Below, piece after piece: positions 1 through 8,781 of a DNA stretch of 64,000 bases. A program made the translations under genes and the position numbers. The notes below the pieces were generated by a model. The model saw nothing but the letters and a program-made list of their open reading frames with translations, was not told where the DNA came from and did no database searches. This stretch comes from UBA1672 sp050633325 (GTDB lineage Bacteria > Pseudomonadota > Alphaproteobacteria > Micavibrionales > Micavibrionaceae). How positions within the stretch are numbered: the stretch's first letter is position 1; each line of letters begins with the position of its first letter. The stretch spans positions 186,001-250,000 of the forward strand of contig JBOEGH010000002.1 in assembly GCA_050633325.1 (NCBI GenBank), written 5' to 3'.

Positions 1-2298
1 GACCCACTGGCTTTAGGTTTGCTGTTTGAGAGGTTCTTGAACCCTGAACGTGTCTCTATGCCGGACTTTGACGTTGATTTTTGTCAAGATAGGCGTGATG
101 AGGTTATTAAATATGTGCAAGAACGATATGGCCATGACCATGTCGCGCAAATTATCACTTTCGGTAAATTACAGGCACGCGCGGTTGTGCGTGACGTTGG
201 TCGTGTTTTGCAAATGTCATATGGTCAAGTTGACCGTATTGCCAAAATGATTCCCAATAATCCCGCTGCTCCTATGACGTTGCAAGAGGCATTGAACGCG
301 GATGCGGATTTACGCGCCGAACGTAAAAAGGATGAAACACAAGGGAAACTCATTGATATCGCACTACAGTTAGAGGGCTTATACCGCCATGCTTCAACGC
401 ATGCGGCGGGTGTTGTGATTGGTGACAGACCTTTGGATGAGCTAGTGCCACTATATCGTGATGCTCGATCAACCATGCCCGTTACGCAATATAACATGAA
501 ATATGTTGAACAAGCCGGTCTTGTTAAATTTGACTTTTTGGGGTTGAAAACCATGACAGTGGTTCAACAATCACTTAATATAGTGAAGGAAGAAACAGGT
601 GTTTGCATTGATGCTCTTGATATACCCCTTGATGATCCTAAGTCATATGAGTTAATGGCTCGTGGTGACACGGTAGGTGTGTTCCAGTTGGAGAGTGCAG
701 GTATGCGTGACATGTTGCGCAAGGTTAAACCAACAAGGTTTGAAGATATTATTGCTCTTGTTTCATTGTATCGCCCCGGTCCTATGGACAACATTCCAAA
801 ATATATTAGCGTTAAGGAAGAACGCGAAGAACCAGATTACATGCATCCTGTTTTACAGCCATTTCTTGAGGAAACCTACGGTCTTATGATCTATCAGGAG
901 CAAGTTATGCAGGCCGCGCAGAGTTTGGCAGGATATACATTGGGTGGTGCGGATTTATTGCGTCGTGCGATGGGTAAAAAGATTGTCGCGGAAATGGATA
1001 ATCAGCGCAAAATGTTTGTAGATGGCGCAAAAGAGCATCATGATGTGCCGGAAAAAATATCTTCTGAAATTTTCGATCAGATCGCTAAGTTTGCCGGATA
1101 TGGTTTTAATAAGTCTCACGCGGCGGCTTATGCGTTAATTGCGTATTGGACGGCGTGGCTGAAAGCTAATCATCCTGTTGAATTCATGGCCGCATCAATG
1201 ACACTGGATTTGGGTAATACTGAAAAACTGAGTGTTTTTAAGCAAGATATTGATAAAATGGGGATGAAGCTTTTAACGCCTGATGTAAATAAATCAAATG
1301 CTGATTTTAAGGTAGAGAATAAATCAGTGCGTTATGCTCTTGCCGCTCTTAAAGGAGTGGGCGAGCAAGCTATGGAGCAAATTATTCACGAACGTGAAGA
1401 AAACGGTCAATACAAAAGTCTTGAAGATTTTGCAAAGCGTTTAGATGCCAAAGGAATGAATAAGCGCCAATTTGAACAGCTGGTATGTGCAGGAGCATTT
1501 GACGGTCTGCATGAAAATCGCGCAGAAATGAGCGGGGCTGCGGACATAATTTTACGCTATGCCCAAAGTTTACAAGAGGAGCGTAGTACAGGACAAGTTA
1601 GCCTATTCGGAGGTGATGACGATGATGCCGGATTGGGTTTGCCTGACTTACCTGAGGAGAAAAATTGGGATCCGCTTGAGAAGTTGGCAAGGGAGTTTAA
1701 GGCCGTTGGCTTTTATCTGTCTGCTCATCCGTTAGATACACGTCAGGCGCAATTTGAACGTATGAAAATTGTATCTCTATCTCATGTTGAGGAAGATATA
1801 AAAGATAAGCAAGCAGCACGTTATTTGATGGCTGGTGTTTTGCTTAAGAAACAAGAGAAAATGTCGCAAAAAGGCAATAAATACGCGTTTTTGCAACTGT
1901 CTGACCCTACTGGTATTTTTGAAGTTACTATATTCTCTGAGACTTTAAATAATGCGAGAGATTATTTAGAGGCAGGAATGTCTCTTTTAGTTACTGTTGA
2001 GGTTGAACAAAAAGACGATCAATTACGCTATACATCCCATAAAATTCAGCCGTTAGAAGATGCCCTTGAAGGTAAGATTAATGAAATTCATATACATTTA
2101 TCAACAGGTGACTCTGCACCCAAAATTAAAGAGTTAATAGACGCAGGTGGGAAAGGACGATCAAAGATAACGATATTTGCGCATATTGATGATGACCGCC
2201 GTGCACAAATTGATATTCCGGGACTCTGGTCGTTGAATGCTAAGTCTCGTAACGATATACGCACAGAAAAAGGTGTTATTGATATATCAGAGTTATGA
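1..2298 (+). CDS. dnaE: DNA polymerase III alpha subunit, 3' part (5' end outside window)
   Basis: Catalytic subunit of the replicative polymerase (family C). The frame is open from the first base, so about 765 C-terminal residues of a protein normally near 1150 aa are present; the PHP domain and first catalytic Asp region lie upstream. The sequence opens just before the PDFDVDF motif, which carries a catalytic aspartate, followed by the palm/fingers region (SLYRPGPMDNI, GYGFNKSHAAAYA), the helix-hairpin-helix region and an OB-fold near the C-terminus (RYLMAGVLLKKQEKMS). An acidic run (GGDDDDAG) lies in the linker before the OB fold. The stop overlaps the stop of a convergent small gene by 6 bases. 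The TTG at base 19 is internal, not the start. Confidence 0.97.
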   Translation, partial: DPLALGLLFERFLNPERVSMPDFDVDFCQDRRDEVIKYVQERYGHDHVAQIITFGKLQARAVVRDVGRVLQMSYGQVDRIAKMIPNNPAAPMTLQEALNADADLRAERKKDETQGKLIDIALQLEGLYRHASTHAAGVVIGDRPLDELVPLYRDARSTMPVTQYNMKYVEQAGLVKFDFLGLKTMTVVQQSLNIVKEETGVCIDALDIPLDDPKSYELMARGDTVGVFQLESAGMRDMLRKVKPTRFEDIIALVSLYRPGPMDNIPKYISVKEEREEPDYMHPVLQPFLEETYGLMIYQEQVMQAAQSLAGYTLGGADLLRRAMGKKIVAEMDNQRKMFVDGAKEHHDVPEKISSEIFDQIAKFAGYGFNKSHAAAYALIAYWTAWLKANHPVEFMAASMTLDLGNTEKLSVFKQDIDKMGMKLLTPDVNKSNADFKVENKSVRYALAALKGVGEQAMEQIIHEREENGQYKSLEDFAKRLDAKGMNKRQFEQLVCAGAFDGLHENRAEMSGAADIILRYAQSLQEERSTGQVSLFGGDDDDAGLGLPDLPEEKNWDPLEKLAREFKAVGFYLSAHPLDTRQAQFERMKIVSLSHVEEDIKDKQAARYLMAGVLLKKQEKMSQKGNKYAFLQLSDPTGIFEVTIFSETLNNARDYLEAGMSLLVTVEVEQKDDQLRYTSHKIQPLEDALEGKINEIHIHLSTGDSAPKIKELIDAGGKGRSKITIFAHIDDDRRAQIDIPGLWSLNAKSRNDIRTEKGVIDISEL

Positions 2299-2655
2299 GT
2301 TATCAAGGCCAGTAATATTGTAGGTAACCTTGTTTCTTTCATTAACAACTACCCCATCAAGCTTATATCCGCGCTCTGCAAGGTCTTCTGTAAGCATTTG
2401 TAAATCAACCGTTAATGCATCGACGTCTTCTTGTGATATTTTTGGCACATGCCTGTCATACATTTTAGATCCAAGCACACTTATCACAGAGTCTTTTAAT
2501 GAGTTCACTTTCAATTGTGCACGCTCAGGTGTGTCAGAGTTAACAAGCTTTTCATATTTAGAAAGATCTGTATCCGGTAAGTCAGCAAATAGGGCGAAGC
2601 TAACCTGTAGCTTTTCATGTATTTGTTTTGCAACCTTATCACTATTGTTTTCCAT
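2293..2655 (-). CDS. conserved-looking hypothetical protein, 120 aa
   Basis: I do not recognise this protein. It is a soluble, charged, mostly helical 120-residue product with no signal peptide, membrane segment or cysteine. It begins MENNSDKVAKQIHEKL and ends in YNITGLDNS. It lies tail to tail with dnaE, the two stops overlapping by 6 bases, and divergently from rpsB across about 200 bases. The reverse-strand reading was preferred over an overlapping 166-codon forward frame because the latter is Ser/Cys/Phe-rich and has a composition typical of a shadow frame. Function cannot be inferred from context. Confidence 0.65.
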   Translation of the reverse strand: MENNSDKVAKQIHEKLQVSFALFADLPDTDLSKYEKLVNSDTPERAQLKVNSLKDSVISVLGSKMYDRHVPKISQEDVDALTVDLQMLTEDLAERGYKLDGVVVNERNKVTYNITGLDNS

Positions 2656-2727
2656 TGTTTTTACCTTAAGCGTTTATAAATTTGGCCGAACGTGGCATAT
2701 TTTGTTTTTGAAAGTCAATAAAAATCC

Positions 2728-2756
2728 TTGCAATTGCTATGGTTTACCTATACAGA
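2728..2756 (+). promoter_or_regulatory. candidate promoter of rpsB-tsf
   Basis: TTGCAA (2728-2733) and TACAGA (2751-2756) are spaced 17 bases apart, about 100 bases before the rpsB start, in the only long non-coding gap upstream of the translation-factor operon. The leader left between it and rpsB could hold S2 autoregulatory structure, known for rpsB in other proteobacteria, but I did not resolve one. The assignment is by eye only. Confidence 0.35.
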
Positions 2757-2852
2757 ATACCCAACTTAAATTCACATGTAAGTTCCTGAACCAGTGTTTG
2801 ATTATCAAACCGAGGCTTACAGAGGTATAACTGGAAATATAGGAGAAATAAA

Positions 2853-3683
2853 ATGGCAGTACCTGAATTCACAATGCGTCAACTATTAGAAGCTGGCGTT
2901 CACTTTGGTCATCACACACGTCGCTGGAACCCGAAAATGCGTCAGTACATTTTTGGTGTTCGTAATGGTGTTCACATTCTTGACCTACAACAAACACAAC
3001 CTTTATTGGCTACAGCATTAACAGAAATACGTAATATCGTTTCAAAAGGTGGTCGTGTTCTATTCGTTGGAACAAAACGCCAGGCACAAAGCTCTATCGC
3101 TGAAAGCGCTAGCCGTTGTGGTCAGTACTATGTTAACCACCGTTGGTTAGGTGGAATGATGACGAACTGGAAAACAATTACGTCATCAATTAACCGTCTA
3201 CGTGACTTGGAAAAAATTCTTAACGGTGACCGTTCAGGTTACACGAAAAAAGAACTACTTATGATGACACGTGAGTATGACAAGCTTGTATTGGCAATCG
3301 GTGGTATTAAAGATATGGGTGGACAGCCTGATGCTTTGTTCATTATCGACACAAACAAAGAAGATATCGCAATCAAGGAAGCAAACAAATTGGGTATTCC
3401 TGTTTTTGCTATCGTTGACAGTAACTCAAGCACAGAGGGTGTGGATTATGTTATCCCTGGTAACGATGATTCTCTTCGCGCTATTGATCTTTACTGTGAG
3501 CTGGTTTCCGGTGCGGTTATCGATGGTCTTCAAGCTGAACTTAAATCTGTTAAGCACGATTCAGGTGCAGCAGTAGATGTGAAAGTTGATCTTCCTGAGG
3601 AAAAAGCAGCCAAAAAAGAAAAGAAAGCTGCTAAAGAGCCAAAGGCAGATAGCACTAAGGATAAAAAGGCAGCATCAGCTTAA
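2853..3683 (+). CDS. rpsB: 30S ribosomal protein S2
   Basis: Ribosomal protein of the small-subunit head/body junction. The N-terminus (MLEAGVHFGHHTRRWNPKM-like, here QLLEAGVHFGHHTRRWNPK) and the RWLGGMMTNWKTI and DALFIIDTNKE segments are diagnostic. The body spans roughly residues 1-230; a Lys/Ala/Glu-rich tail of about 35 residues follows, as in many alphaproteobacterial S2 proteins (276 aa against about 240 in E. coli). GGAGAAA lies about 6 bases before the ATG. The tsf gene follows after 66 bases, the usual rpsB-tsf pairing. Confidence 0.98.
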   Translation: MAVPEFTMRQLLEAGVHFGHHTRRWNPKMRQYIFGVRNGVHILDLQQTQPLLATALTEIRNIVSKGGRVLFVGTKRQAQSSIAESASRCGQYYVNHRWLGGMMTNWKTITSSINRLRDLEKILNGDRSGYTKKELLMMTREYDKLVLAIGGIKDMGGQPDALFIIDTNKEDIAIKEANKLGIPVFAIVDSNSSTEGVDYVIPGNDDSLRAIDLYCELVSGAVIDGLQAELKSVKHDSGAAVDVKVDLPEEKAAKKEKKAAKEPKADSTKDKKAASA

Positions 3684-3749
3684 TTGCTGGTGCTATCACC
3701 TTTAGATATTTTTATACAAATCAATTAAATTCAAAGAGGATATATAGAC

Positions 3750-4667
3750 ATGGCTGACATTACAGCATCAATGGTAAAAGAACTTCGTGAAAGCACAGGC
3801 GTTGGCATGATGGATGCTAAAAAGGCACTTGTGGAAAATGATGGTAATATGGATCAAGCTGTTGATTGGCTTCGTTCTCAGGGTCTTTCTAAGGCTGCTA
3901 AGAAATCTGGTCGTACGGCTGCTGAGGGACTTGTTGCTGTATCTACTGAAGGTACAACAGGTTCAGTTGTTGAGGTTAACTCAGAAACTGACTTCGTTTC
4001 TCGTAATGAGGAATTCCAAGGTTTCGTTAAAGATGTGGTAAATGTTGCAAAGTCTGTTGATACAGTCGAAGAACTTGCTGCAGCTGATCTTGGCGGTAAG
4101 TCTGTTCAAGATGTTCTGACAAGCAAAATTGCAACAATCGGTGAGCATATGTCTCTTCGTCGTGTTACAACTTTGAAAGTATCAGAAGGTGCGGTTGTTG
4201 GTTATGTTCACAGCGCATTGGCTGATGGTCTTGGTAAAATTGGAGTTCTTGTTGCACTTGAATCATCTGCAAGTGAAGATGTTTTACAATCAATCGGCAA
4301 GCAAGTTGCGATGCATGTTGCGGCGGCAAATCCACGTTTTCTTGGTAAAGAAGATGTTGATGCCGATGTTCTTGAGCGTGAGCGTACAGTTCTTAAAGAA
4401 CAAGCAATTGCATCAGGTAAGCCTGCTGAAATTGCAGAGAAAATGGTTGATGGTCGTATCCGCAAATTCTATGAAGAGATTTGTTTGACTGAGCAATCAT
4501 TCATCATGGATACAGACAAAACTGTTTCTGAAGCTATTGCCGCTGCTGGTAAAGATGCTGGTGCTGAAATTAAGTTAGTTGCGTTTACTCGCGTTCAGCT
4601 TGGTGAAGGTATTGAGAAAAAAGAAGAAGACTTTGCTGCAGAAGTTGCTGCTGTTGCTAACGGTTGA
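3750..4667 (+). CDS. tsf: elongation factor Ts
   Basis: Guanine-nucleotide exchange factor for EF-Tu. The N-terminal UBA-like domain (residues 1-45, VKELRESTGVGMMDAKKAL) and the core motif SETDFVSRNEEF (about residues 78-89) that inserts next to the EF-Tu nucleotide site are both intact; dimerisation subdomains follow. The length of 305 aa is normal for Alphaproteobacteria. AGAGGA (3735-3740) sits 9 bases before the ATG. Co-transcription with rpsB is expected; a strong hairpin follows the stop. Confidence 0.98.
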   Translation: MADITASMVKELRESTGVGMMDAKKALVENDGNMDQAVDWLRSQGLSKAAKKSGRTAAEGLVAVSTEGTTGSVVEVNSETDFVSRNEEFQGFVKDVVNVAKSVDTVEELAAADLGGKSVQDVLTSKIATIGEHMSLRRVTTLKVSEGAVVGYVHSALADGLGKIGVLVALESSASEDVLQSIGKQVAMHVAAANPRFLGKEDVDADVLERERTVLKEQAIASGKPAEIAEKMVDGRIRKFYEEICLTEQSFIMDTDKTVSEAIAAAGKDAGAEIKLVAFTRVQLGEGIEKKEEDFAAEVAAVANG

Positions 4668-4732
4668 TAATAACTTTAGTTACATATCTTCCTGCGTAGT
4701 GATTTTTTCTGCGAATTTATAAAAATACTGAG

Positions 4733-4751
4733 GCAAGCCCTTTGGGCTTGC
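4733..4751 (+). terminator. perfect hairpin after tsf, possible terminator
   Basis: GCAAGCCC (4733-4740), loop TTT, GGGCTTGC (4744-4751) form a perfect 8-bp GC-rich stem about 65 bases after the tsf stop and 68 bases before pyrH. There is no T-run directly after it on the + strand, so it is not a textbook intrinsic terminator; it could instead attenuate read-through or protect a 3' end. The A-rich stretch lies on its 5' side. Confidence 0.5.
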
Positions 4752-4818
4752 TTCGCTGTATGAGTGCCACTATATTGAGTTGCATTCATGATCTAGAGTT
4801 AATTTACGGAGCCCATAA

Positions 4819-5577
4819 ATGACGACCCTCAATAATCAAGACAAGATCGATCTGGAAGAGGTTTCCAAAAACCCTTATAAGCGCGTTATGCTTAAGATGT
4901 CAGGGGAAGTTTTGATGGGGAATAAGGAATTTGGCCTTGACCCTGACATGGTTCAACGTGTCGCAGAAGACATTCAACAAGTTGTTAATATGGGCATTGA
5001 AGTTTGTGTCGTTGTCGGTGCAGGTAATATATTCCGTGGTGTTTCTGGGGCTGCAGACGGTATGGATCGTACGACTGCCGATTATATGGGGATGCTAGGT
5101 ATTGTTATTAATGCGCTAGCTTTGCAAAATGCGTTAGAGAATATGGATGTTCATACGCGGGTTCAATCTGCGATTCGTATGGATGCAATTTGTGAACCAT
5201 ATATACGCCGTAAGGCGATGCGTCATATGGCGAAAGGTCGGGTGGTTATATTTGCTGCCGGTACTGGTAATCCATATTTCACAACGGATACCGGTGCGGC
5301 TCTACGTGCATCGGAAATGAATTGCGATGTTATAATGAAGGGCACAAAAGTTGATGGTATATACAGCGACGACCCTAAGAAAAATCCGGAAGCCGAGCAT
5401 TACCCGCATATCACATACATAGATGTTCTAACCAAAGATTTAAAAGTTATGGATGCGACGGCTATATCGTTGGCGCGCGAAAATGATATTCCAATCATTG
5501 TTTTCTCTGTTATGGAGAAGGGTAATTTTGCGACCGTCGCTCGTGCTGATGGGAAATTTACAGTAGTTACAAATTAG
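4819..5577 (+). CDS. pyrH: uridylate kinase (UMP kinase)
   Basis: Phosphorylates UMP to UDP in pyrimidine nucleotide synthesis; amino-acid-kinase fold, hexameric in bacteria. Diagnostic segments are RVMLKMSGEVLMG near residue 22, VVGAGNIFRG, and FAAGTGNPYFTTDTGAALRA. At 252 aa it is about 10-15 residues longer than E. coli PyrH because of a short charged N-terminal extension. GGAG (4808-4811) precedes the ATG by about 7 bases. It opens the pyrH-frr-uppS-cdsA-dxr block, whose members are separated by at most 18 bases or overlap. Confidence 0.97.
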   Translation: MTTLNNQDKIDLEEVSKNPYKRVMLKMSGEVLMGNKEFGLDPDMVQRVAEDIQQVVNMGIEVCVVVGAGNIFRGVSGAADGMDRTTADYMGMLGIVINALALQNALENMDVHTRVQSAIRMDAICEPYIRRKAMRHMAKGRVVIFAAGTGNPYFTTDTGAALRASEMNCDVIMKGTKVDGIYSDDPKKNPEAEHYPHITYIDVLTKDLKVMDATAISLARENDIPIIVFSVMEKGNFATVARADGKFTVVTN

Positions 5578-5595
5578 AAAAGGGGTATATTTGAT

Positions 5596-6150
5596 ATGTC
5601 ATATGATAAGCAAGATCTAAAACGTCGCATGGACGGCACACTAGAATCATTGAAAAAGGAGTTTTCGGGACTTCGTACGGGACGTGCTTCGGTTAATTTA
5701 CTTGATACCGTAGTTGTTGATTTATACGGAAGTAAAATGCCTCTTAATCAAGTTGGTACAGTTAGTGTGGTTGAGGCAAGAATGCTGTCTGTTCAAGTAT
5801 GGGATGGTAGTGCCGTTAAATCAGTAGAAAAAGCGATACGTGATGCAGGTTTAGGGCTTAACCCAATGCCTGATGGTAACAATATTCGTATACCTGTTCC
5901 TGATCTTAACGAAGAAAGACGTCAGGAATTAACAAAGATTGCTGGTAAAATTGCAGAGAATGCTAGGATCGCTGTTCGTAATGTTCGTAGAGATGGTATG
6001 GATAACATCAAGAAAATGGAGAAAAGCGGGGATATAACAGAAGATGATTTGAAACGCTATTCTGATGAGATCCAAAAACTAACAGATGACGCTATAAAAT
6101 CTATTGATGGGTCATTGGTTGATAAAGAAAAAGATATTATGACGGTTTAA
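5596..6150 (+). CDS. frr: ribosome recycling factor
   Basis: Splits post-termination 70S ribosomes together with EF-G. The 184-residue length and the segments LRTGRAS (about residues 27-33), NIRIPVPDLNEERR and AVRNVRRDGMDNIKKMEKSG are typical of RRF. It lies 18 bases after pyrH, with AGGGG about 11 bases before the ATG, and is followed immediately by uppS. Confidence 0.98.
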   Translation: MSYDKQDLKRRMDGTLESLKKEFSGLRTGRASVNLLDTVVVDLYGSKMPLNQVGTVSVVEARMLSVQVWDGSAVKSVEKAIRDAGLGLNPMPDGNNIRIPVPDLNEERRQELTKIAGKIAENARIAVRNVRRDGMDNIKKMEKSGDITEDDLKRYSDEIQKLTDDAIKSIDGSLVDKEKDIMTV

Positions 6151-6156
6151 TTGTTT

Positions 6157-6912
6157 ATGGTTAATTTTTCGAATAAGCAATTAACAAACGACGTTCCTGT
6201 TCATGTTGCCGTTATTATGGATGGCAATGGTAGATGGGCAAAAAAGCGTGGTTTACCAAGAAGCATGGGGCATAAAAAAGGCTCTGAAAGTGCACAAAGA
6301 ATAGTAGAGAATGCTGCTAAATCTGGTGTTAAATACTTAACGCTTTTTGGATTTTCTTCAGAGAACTGGAACAGGCCATCCGATGAAATAAAAGAACTTA
6401 TGAAATTGTTGCGTCATTATCTTAGGTCTCAAACTTCTGAGATGCATAAGAATAATGTGCGTTTGTCGGTTATAGGTGATAAAACAGCATTTGACGATGA
6501 TATTGTCGATCTTATTAAAAATGCGGAAGAGTTAACCCAAAATAATACTAAAATTCATGTTGTCATCGCTCTTAACTACGGTGGTAGGGTAGATATAGCC
6601 CAAGCCGCTAAAAAGCTTATTGATAAGGCTGTCATGGATGGTGTGGTTCCTGACATAAAGCAAATCGAAAATGATTTTTCTAATTCGTTATTTACAGCAG
6701 GAATACCTGACCCTGACCTTCTAATAAGAACAAGTGGAGAGCAGAGGATAAGTAATTTTCTTTTGTGGCAATGTGCTTATTCCGAAATGGTTTTTACACA
6801 GACTCTATGGCCGGATTTCAATGAAAATGACTGGAATGATGCATTGAACGAATATTGCAAGCGTGATCGTCGCTTTGGTGCCCTAAAGCAAGTTGATGGA
6901 AAATGTTGCTGA
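6157..6912 (+). CDS. uppS: undecaprenyl diphosphate synthase (isoprenyl transferase)
   Basis: Cis-prenyltransferase that condenses isopentenyl-PP onto farnesyl-PP to give the C55 carrier used for peptidoglycan and other surface glycans. The substrate-binding motif VAVIMDGNGRWAKKRG, with its catalytic Asp, is near residue 22; FGFSSENW and PDLLIRTSGEQRISNFLLW follow. I chose the ATG at 6157; an in-frame TTG at 6151 directly abuts the frr stop and would add two residues. The 3' end overlaps cdsA, suggesting coupling. Confidence 0.96.
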   Translation: MVNFSNKQLTNDVPVHVAVIMDGNGRWAKKRGLPRSMGHKKGSESAQRIVENAAKSGVKYLTLFGFSSENWNRPSDEIKELMKLLRHYLRSQTSEMHKNNVRLSVIGDKTAFDDDIVDLIKNAEELTQNNTKIHVVIALNYGGRVDIAQAAKKLIDKAVMDGVVPDIKQIENDFSNSLFTAGIPDPDLLIRTSGEQRISNFLLWQCAYSEMVFTQTLWPDFNENDWNDALNEYCKRDRRFGALKQVDGKCC

Positions 6913-7598
6913 TGCTTAATATGTCTACATCATTAATGAAGCGTATAGTTTCTGCAATCATACTTGCTCCATGTTTTATTATGGCGATTAAGTTTGGCGG
7001 TATGGTATTGGCTATTCTTCTTTTCATTGCATTTTTAATATCATTGTCTGAGTGGTTTTATTTATCAAAAAAGCTTGAATATTTTGTTCCCACTATGTTG
7101 TTGGGATTTATTTACATGTCTATATCATTTGCCAGCTTTCTTGCACTACGTGAGGTGTATTCCATTAATGTTCTTATTATATTCATTGGTATGATCTGGG
7201 TTAGTGATATTGGAGCATATTTTGTTGGTAAAACCTTTGGTGGGCCAAAGCTTATTAAAGAAGTAAGTCCAAACAAAACTTGGTCTGGTTTTGGCGGTGC
7301 ATTGTTCTTTCCTGCATTGTTTTGTGTTTTATGGGTTTGGCTGTTTGGATTTCATGATGTTTTTGATCATAACTCTTGGTATGCATTATTTCCTATTACT
7401 GCCGCTCTTGGTGTTGCGATTGGTTGTGTCGGGCAGGCAGGAGATCTTATGATTTCATTTGTAAAGCGTCAGGCAGATGTTAAAGATACAGGAACCCTTA
7501 TACCGGGGCATGGCGGGTTATTAGATCGTATAGATTCAATGCTGTTGGGCGCTCCTGTATATTTAATTTTAATTACGTTGCTATCCTATGTATTCTAA
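6912..7598 (+). CDS. cdsA: phosphatidate cytidylyltransferase
   Basis: Makes CDP-diacylglycerol from phosphatidate and CTP at the inner membrane, the branch point of phospholipid synthesis. It is a hydrophobic protein with several membrane helices and the family signature near the C-terminus: KRQADVKDTGTLIPGHGG followed by LLDRIDS. At about 228 aa it is shorter than the E. coli enzyme (285 aa), the shortening being N-terminal. The ATG at 6912 shares its A with the uppS stop (TGATG) and has GGAAA upstream; in-frame ATGs at 6903 and 6921 are alternatives. The 3' end overlaps dxr by 11 bases. Confidence 0.95.
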   Translation: MLNMSTSLMKRIVSAIILAPCFIMAIKFGGMVLAILLFIAFLISLSEWFYLSKKLEYFVPTMLLGFIYMSISFASFLALREVYSINVLIIFIGMIWVSDIGAYFVGKTFGGPKLIKEVSPNKTWSGFGGALFFPALFCVLWVWLFGFHDVFDHNSWYALFPITAALGVAIGCVGQAGDLMISFVKRQADVKDTGTLIPGHGGLLDRIDSMLLGAPVYLILITLLSYVF

Positions 7599-8757
7599 AA
7601 AGAAAATAACCATATTGGGGGTTACGGGATCTGTTGGTCAAAGTACAATGGATGTAATCTTATCTGCACCAGAGTCTTTTGAGGTGTATGCGGTAACTGC
7701 AAACTATAACATTGAAAGCCTAGCCAATAGCGCGGTCAAATTAGGGGCTAAAAAAGCTGTTATTGCTGATAGATCATTAGAGGGGGAGCTTAAATCCCTA
7801 TTAGTGGGGCACGATATCATTGTTGAGTCAGGTGGTGACGCGATAATTTCAGTATCATCACACCCTGTTGATTTGGTTATGGCGGCTATTATGGGATTTG
7901 CTGGCCTTCGCCCTATTTTATGCGCGTTAGAGAATGGGGTAAATGTTGCTATAGCTAATAAAGAGCCTTTAGTCGCTGCAGGTGACCTTATAATGAAAAC
8001 AGCGCGCGAAAATAATGCTAAGATTCTTCCTGTGGATAGTGAACATAACGCAATATTTCAGGTGTTAGAGAATCACAATAGATCTGAAGTAGACAAAATT
8101 ATTTTAACTGCATCTGGTGGGCCATTTTTGAATTGGAGTGTCGAAGATATGTCCAATGCAACACCAGAGCAGGCGATAGCTCATCCTAATTGGGAAATGG
8201 GTAAAAAAATATCGGTTGATAGCGCAACTATGATGAACAAGGCCTTAGAGGTAATAGAAGCTGCGCATTTATTCGGTTTTCCTGCCGATATGATTGATGT
8301 GGTTATTCATCCTCAATCTACTATTCACTCAATGGTTTCATATTCAGATGGCTCAATATTATCTCAAATGGGTGCAAGTGATATGCGTACTCCTATTGCA
8401 TATTCTCTGGCATGGCCGGATCGTATGGATAGTGCGGGTAAAAAACTTGATATTAAGCAATTGTCGCAACTAACATTTCAAGAACCTGATTTAGATAAAT
8501 TCCCTGCCTTAATGTATGCGTATAAATGCGTTAAGTTAGGCCAGAGCGCATGTATTACCTTGAATGCCGCTAATGAGGTGGCTGTTGACTTATTTTTACG
8601 CAAAAAAATAAACTTTTCCGGCATTATGGATATTGTTTCCTATGCTGTTGATGATTTCTACCCAGAGATATCGGATAGATCGTTAAAAACGGTTGAAGAT
8701 ATAGTGGAATTAGATAACACTGTTCGTCTAGCTGTTGAACGTTTTAACCAAACATAG
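7588..8757 (+). CDS. dxr: 1-deoxy-D-xylulose 5-phosphate reductoisomerase
   Basis: Second enzyme of the MEP isoprenoid pathway: converts DXP to methylerythritol 4-phosphate with NADPH and a divalent metal. The NADPH-binding start (ITILGVTGSVGQSTMDVI), the ANKEPLVAAG loop, and the metal/substrate residues in LPVDSEHNAIFQ and SVDSATMMNKALEVIEAA are present; 389 aa is normal. It overlaps cdsA. The pathway's ispD and ispF activities are encoded as one fused gene about 42 kb downstream in this window. Confidence 0.97.
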   Translation: MYSKKKITILGVTGSVGQSTMDVILSAPESFEVYAVTANYNIESLANSAVKLGAKKAVIADRSLEGELKSLLVGHDIIVESGGDAIISVSSHPVDLVMAAIMGFAGLRPILCALENGVNVAIANKEPLVAAGDLIMKTARENNAKILPVDSEHNAIFQVLENHNRSEVDKIILTASGGPFLNWSVEDMSNATPEQAIAHPNWEMGKKISVDSATMMNKALEVIEAAHLFGFPADMIDVVIHPQSTIHSMVSYSDGSILSQMGASDMRTPIAYSLAWPDRMDSAGKKLDIKQLSQLTFQEPDLDKFPALMYAYKCVKLGQSACITLNAANEVAVDLFLRKKINFSGIMDIVSYAVDDFYPEISDRSLKTVEDIVELDNTVRLAVERFNQT

Positions 8758-8781
8758 AATTTTAAGGATACGAAGCACGTT

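Noticed and set aside
2330..2830. 166-codon forward frame overlapping the small reverse gene and the rpsB leader
   Set aside because: Composition is Ser/Phe/Cys-rich with no family resemblance, and it lies antisense to a more protein-like reverse frame and covers the rpsB promoter region.
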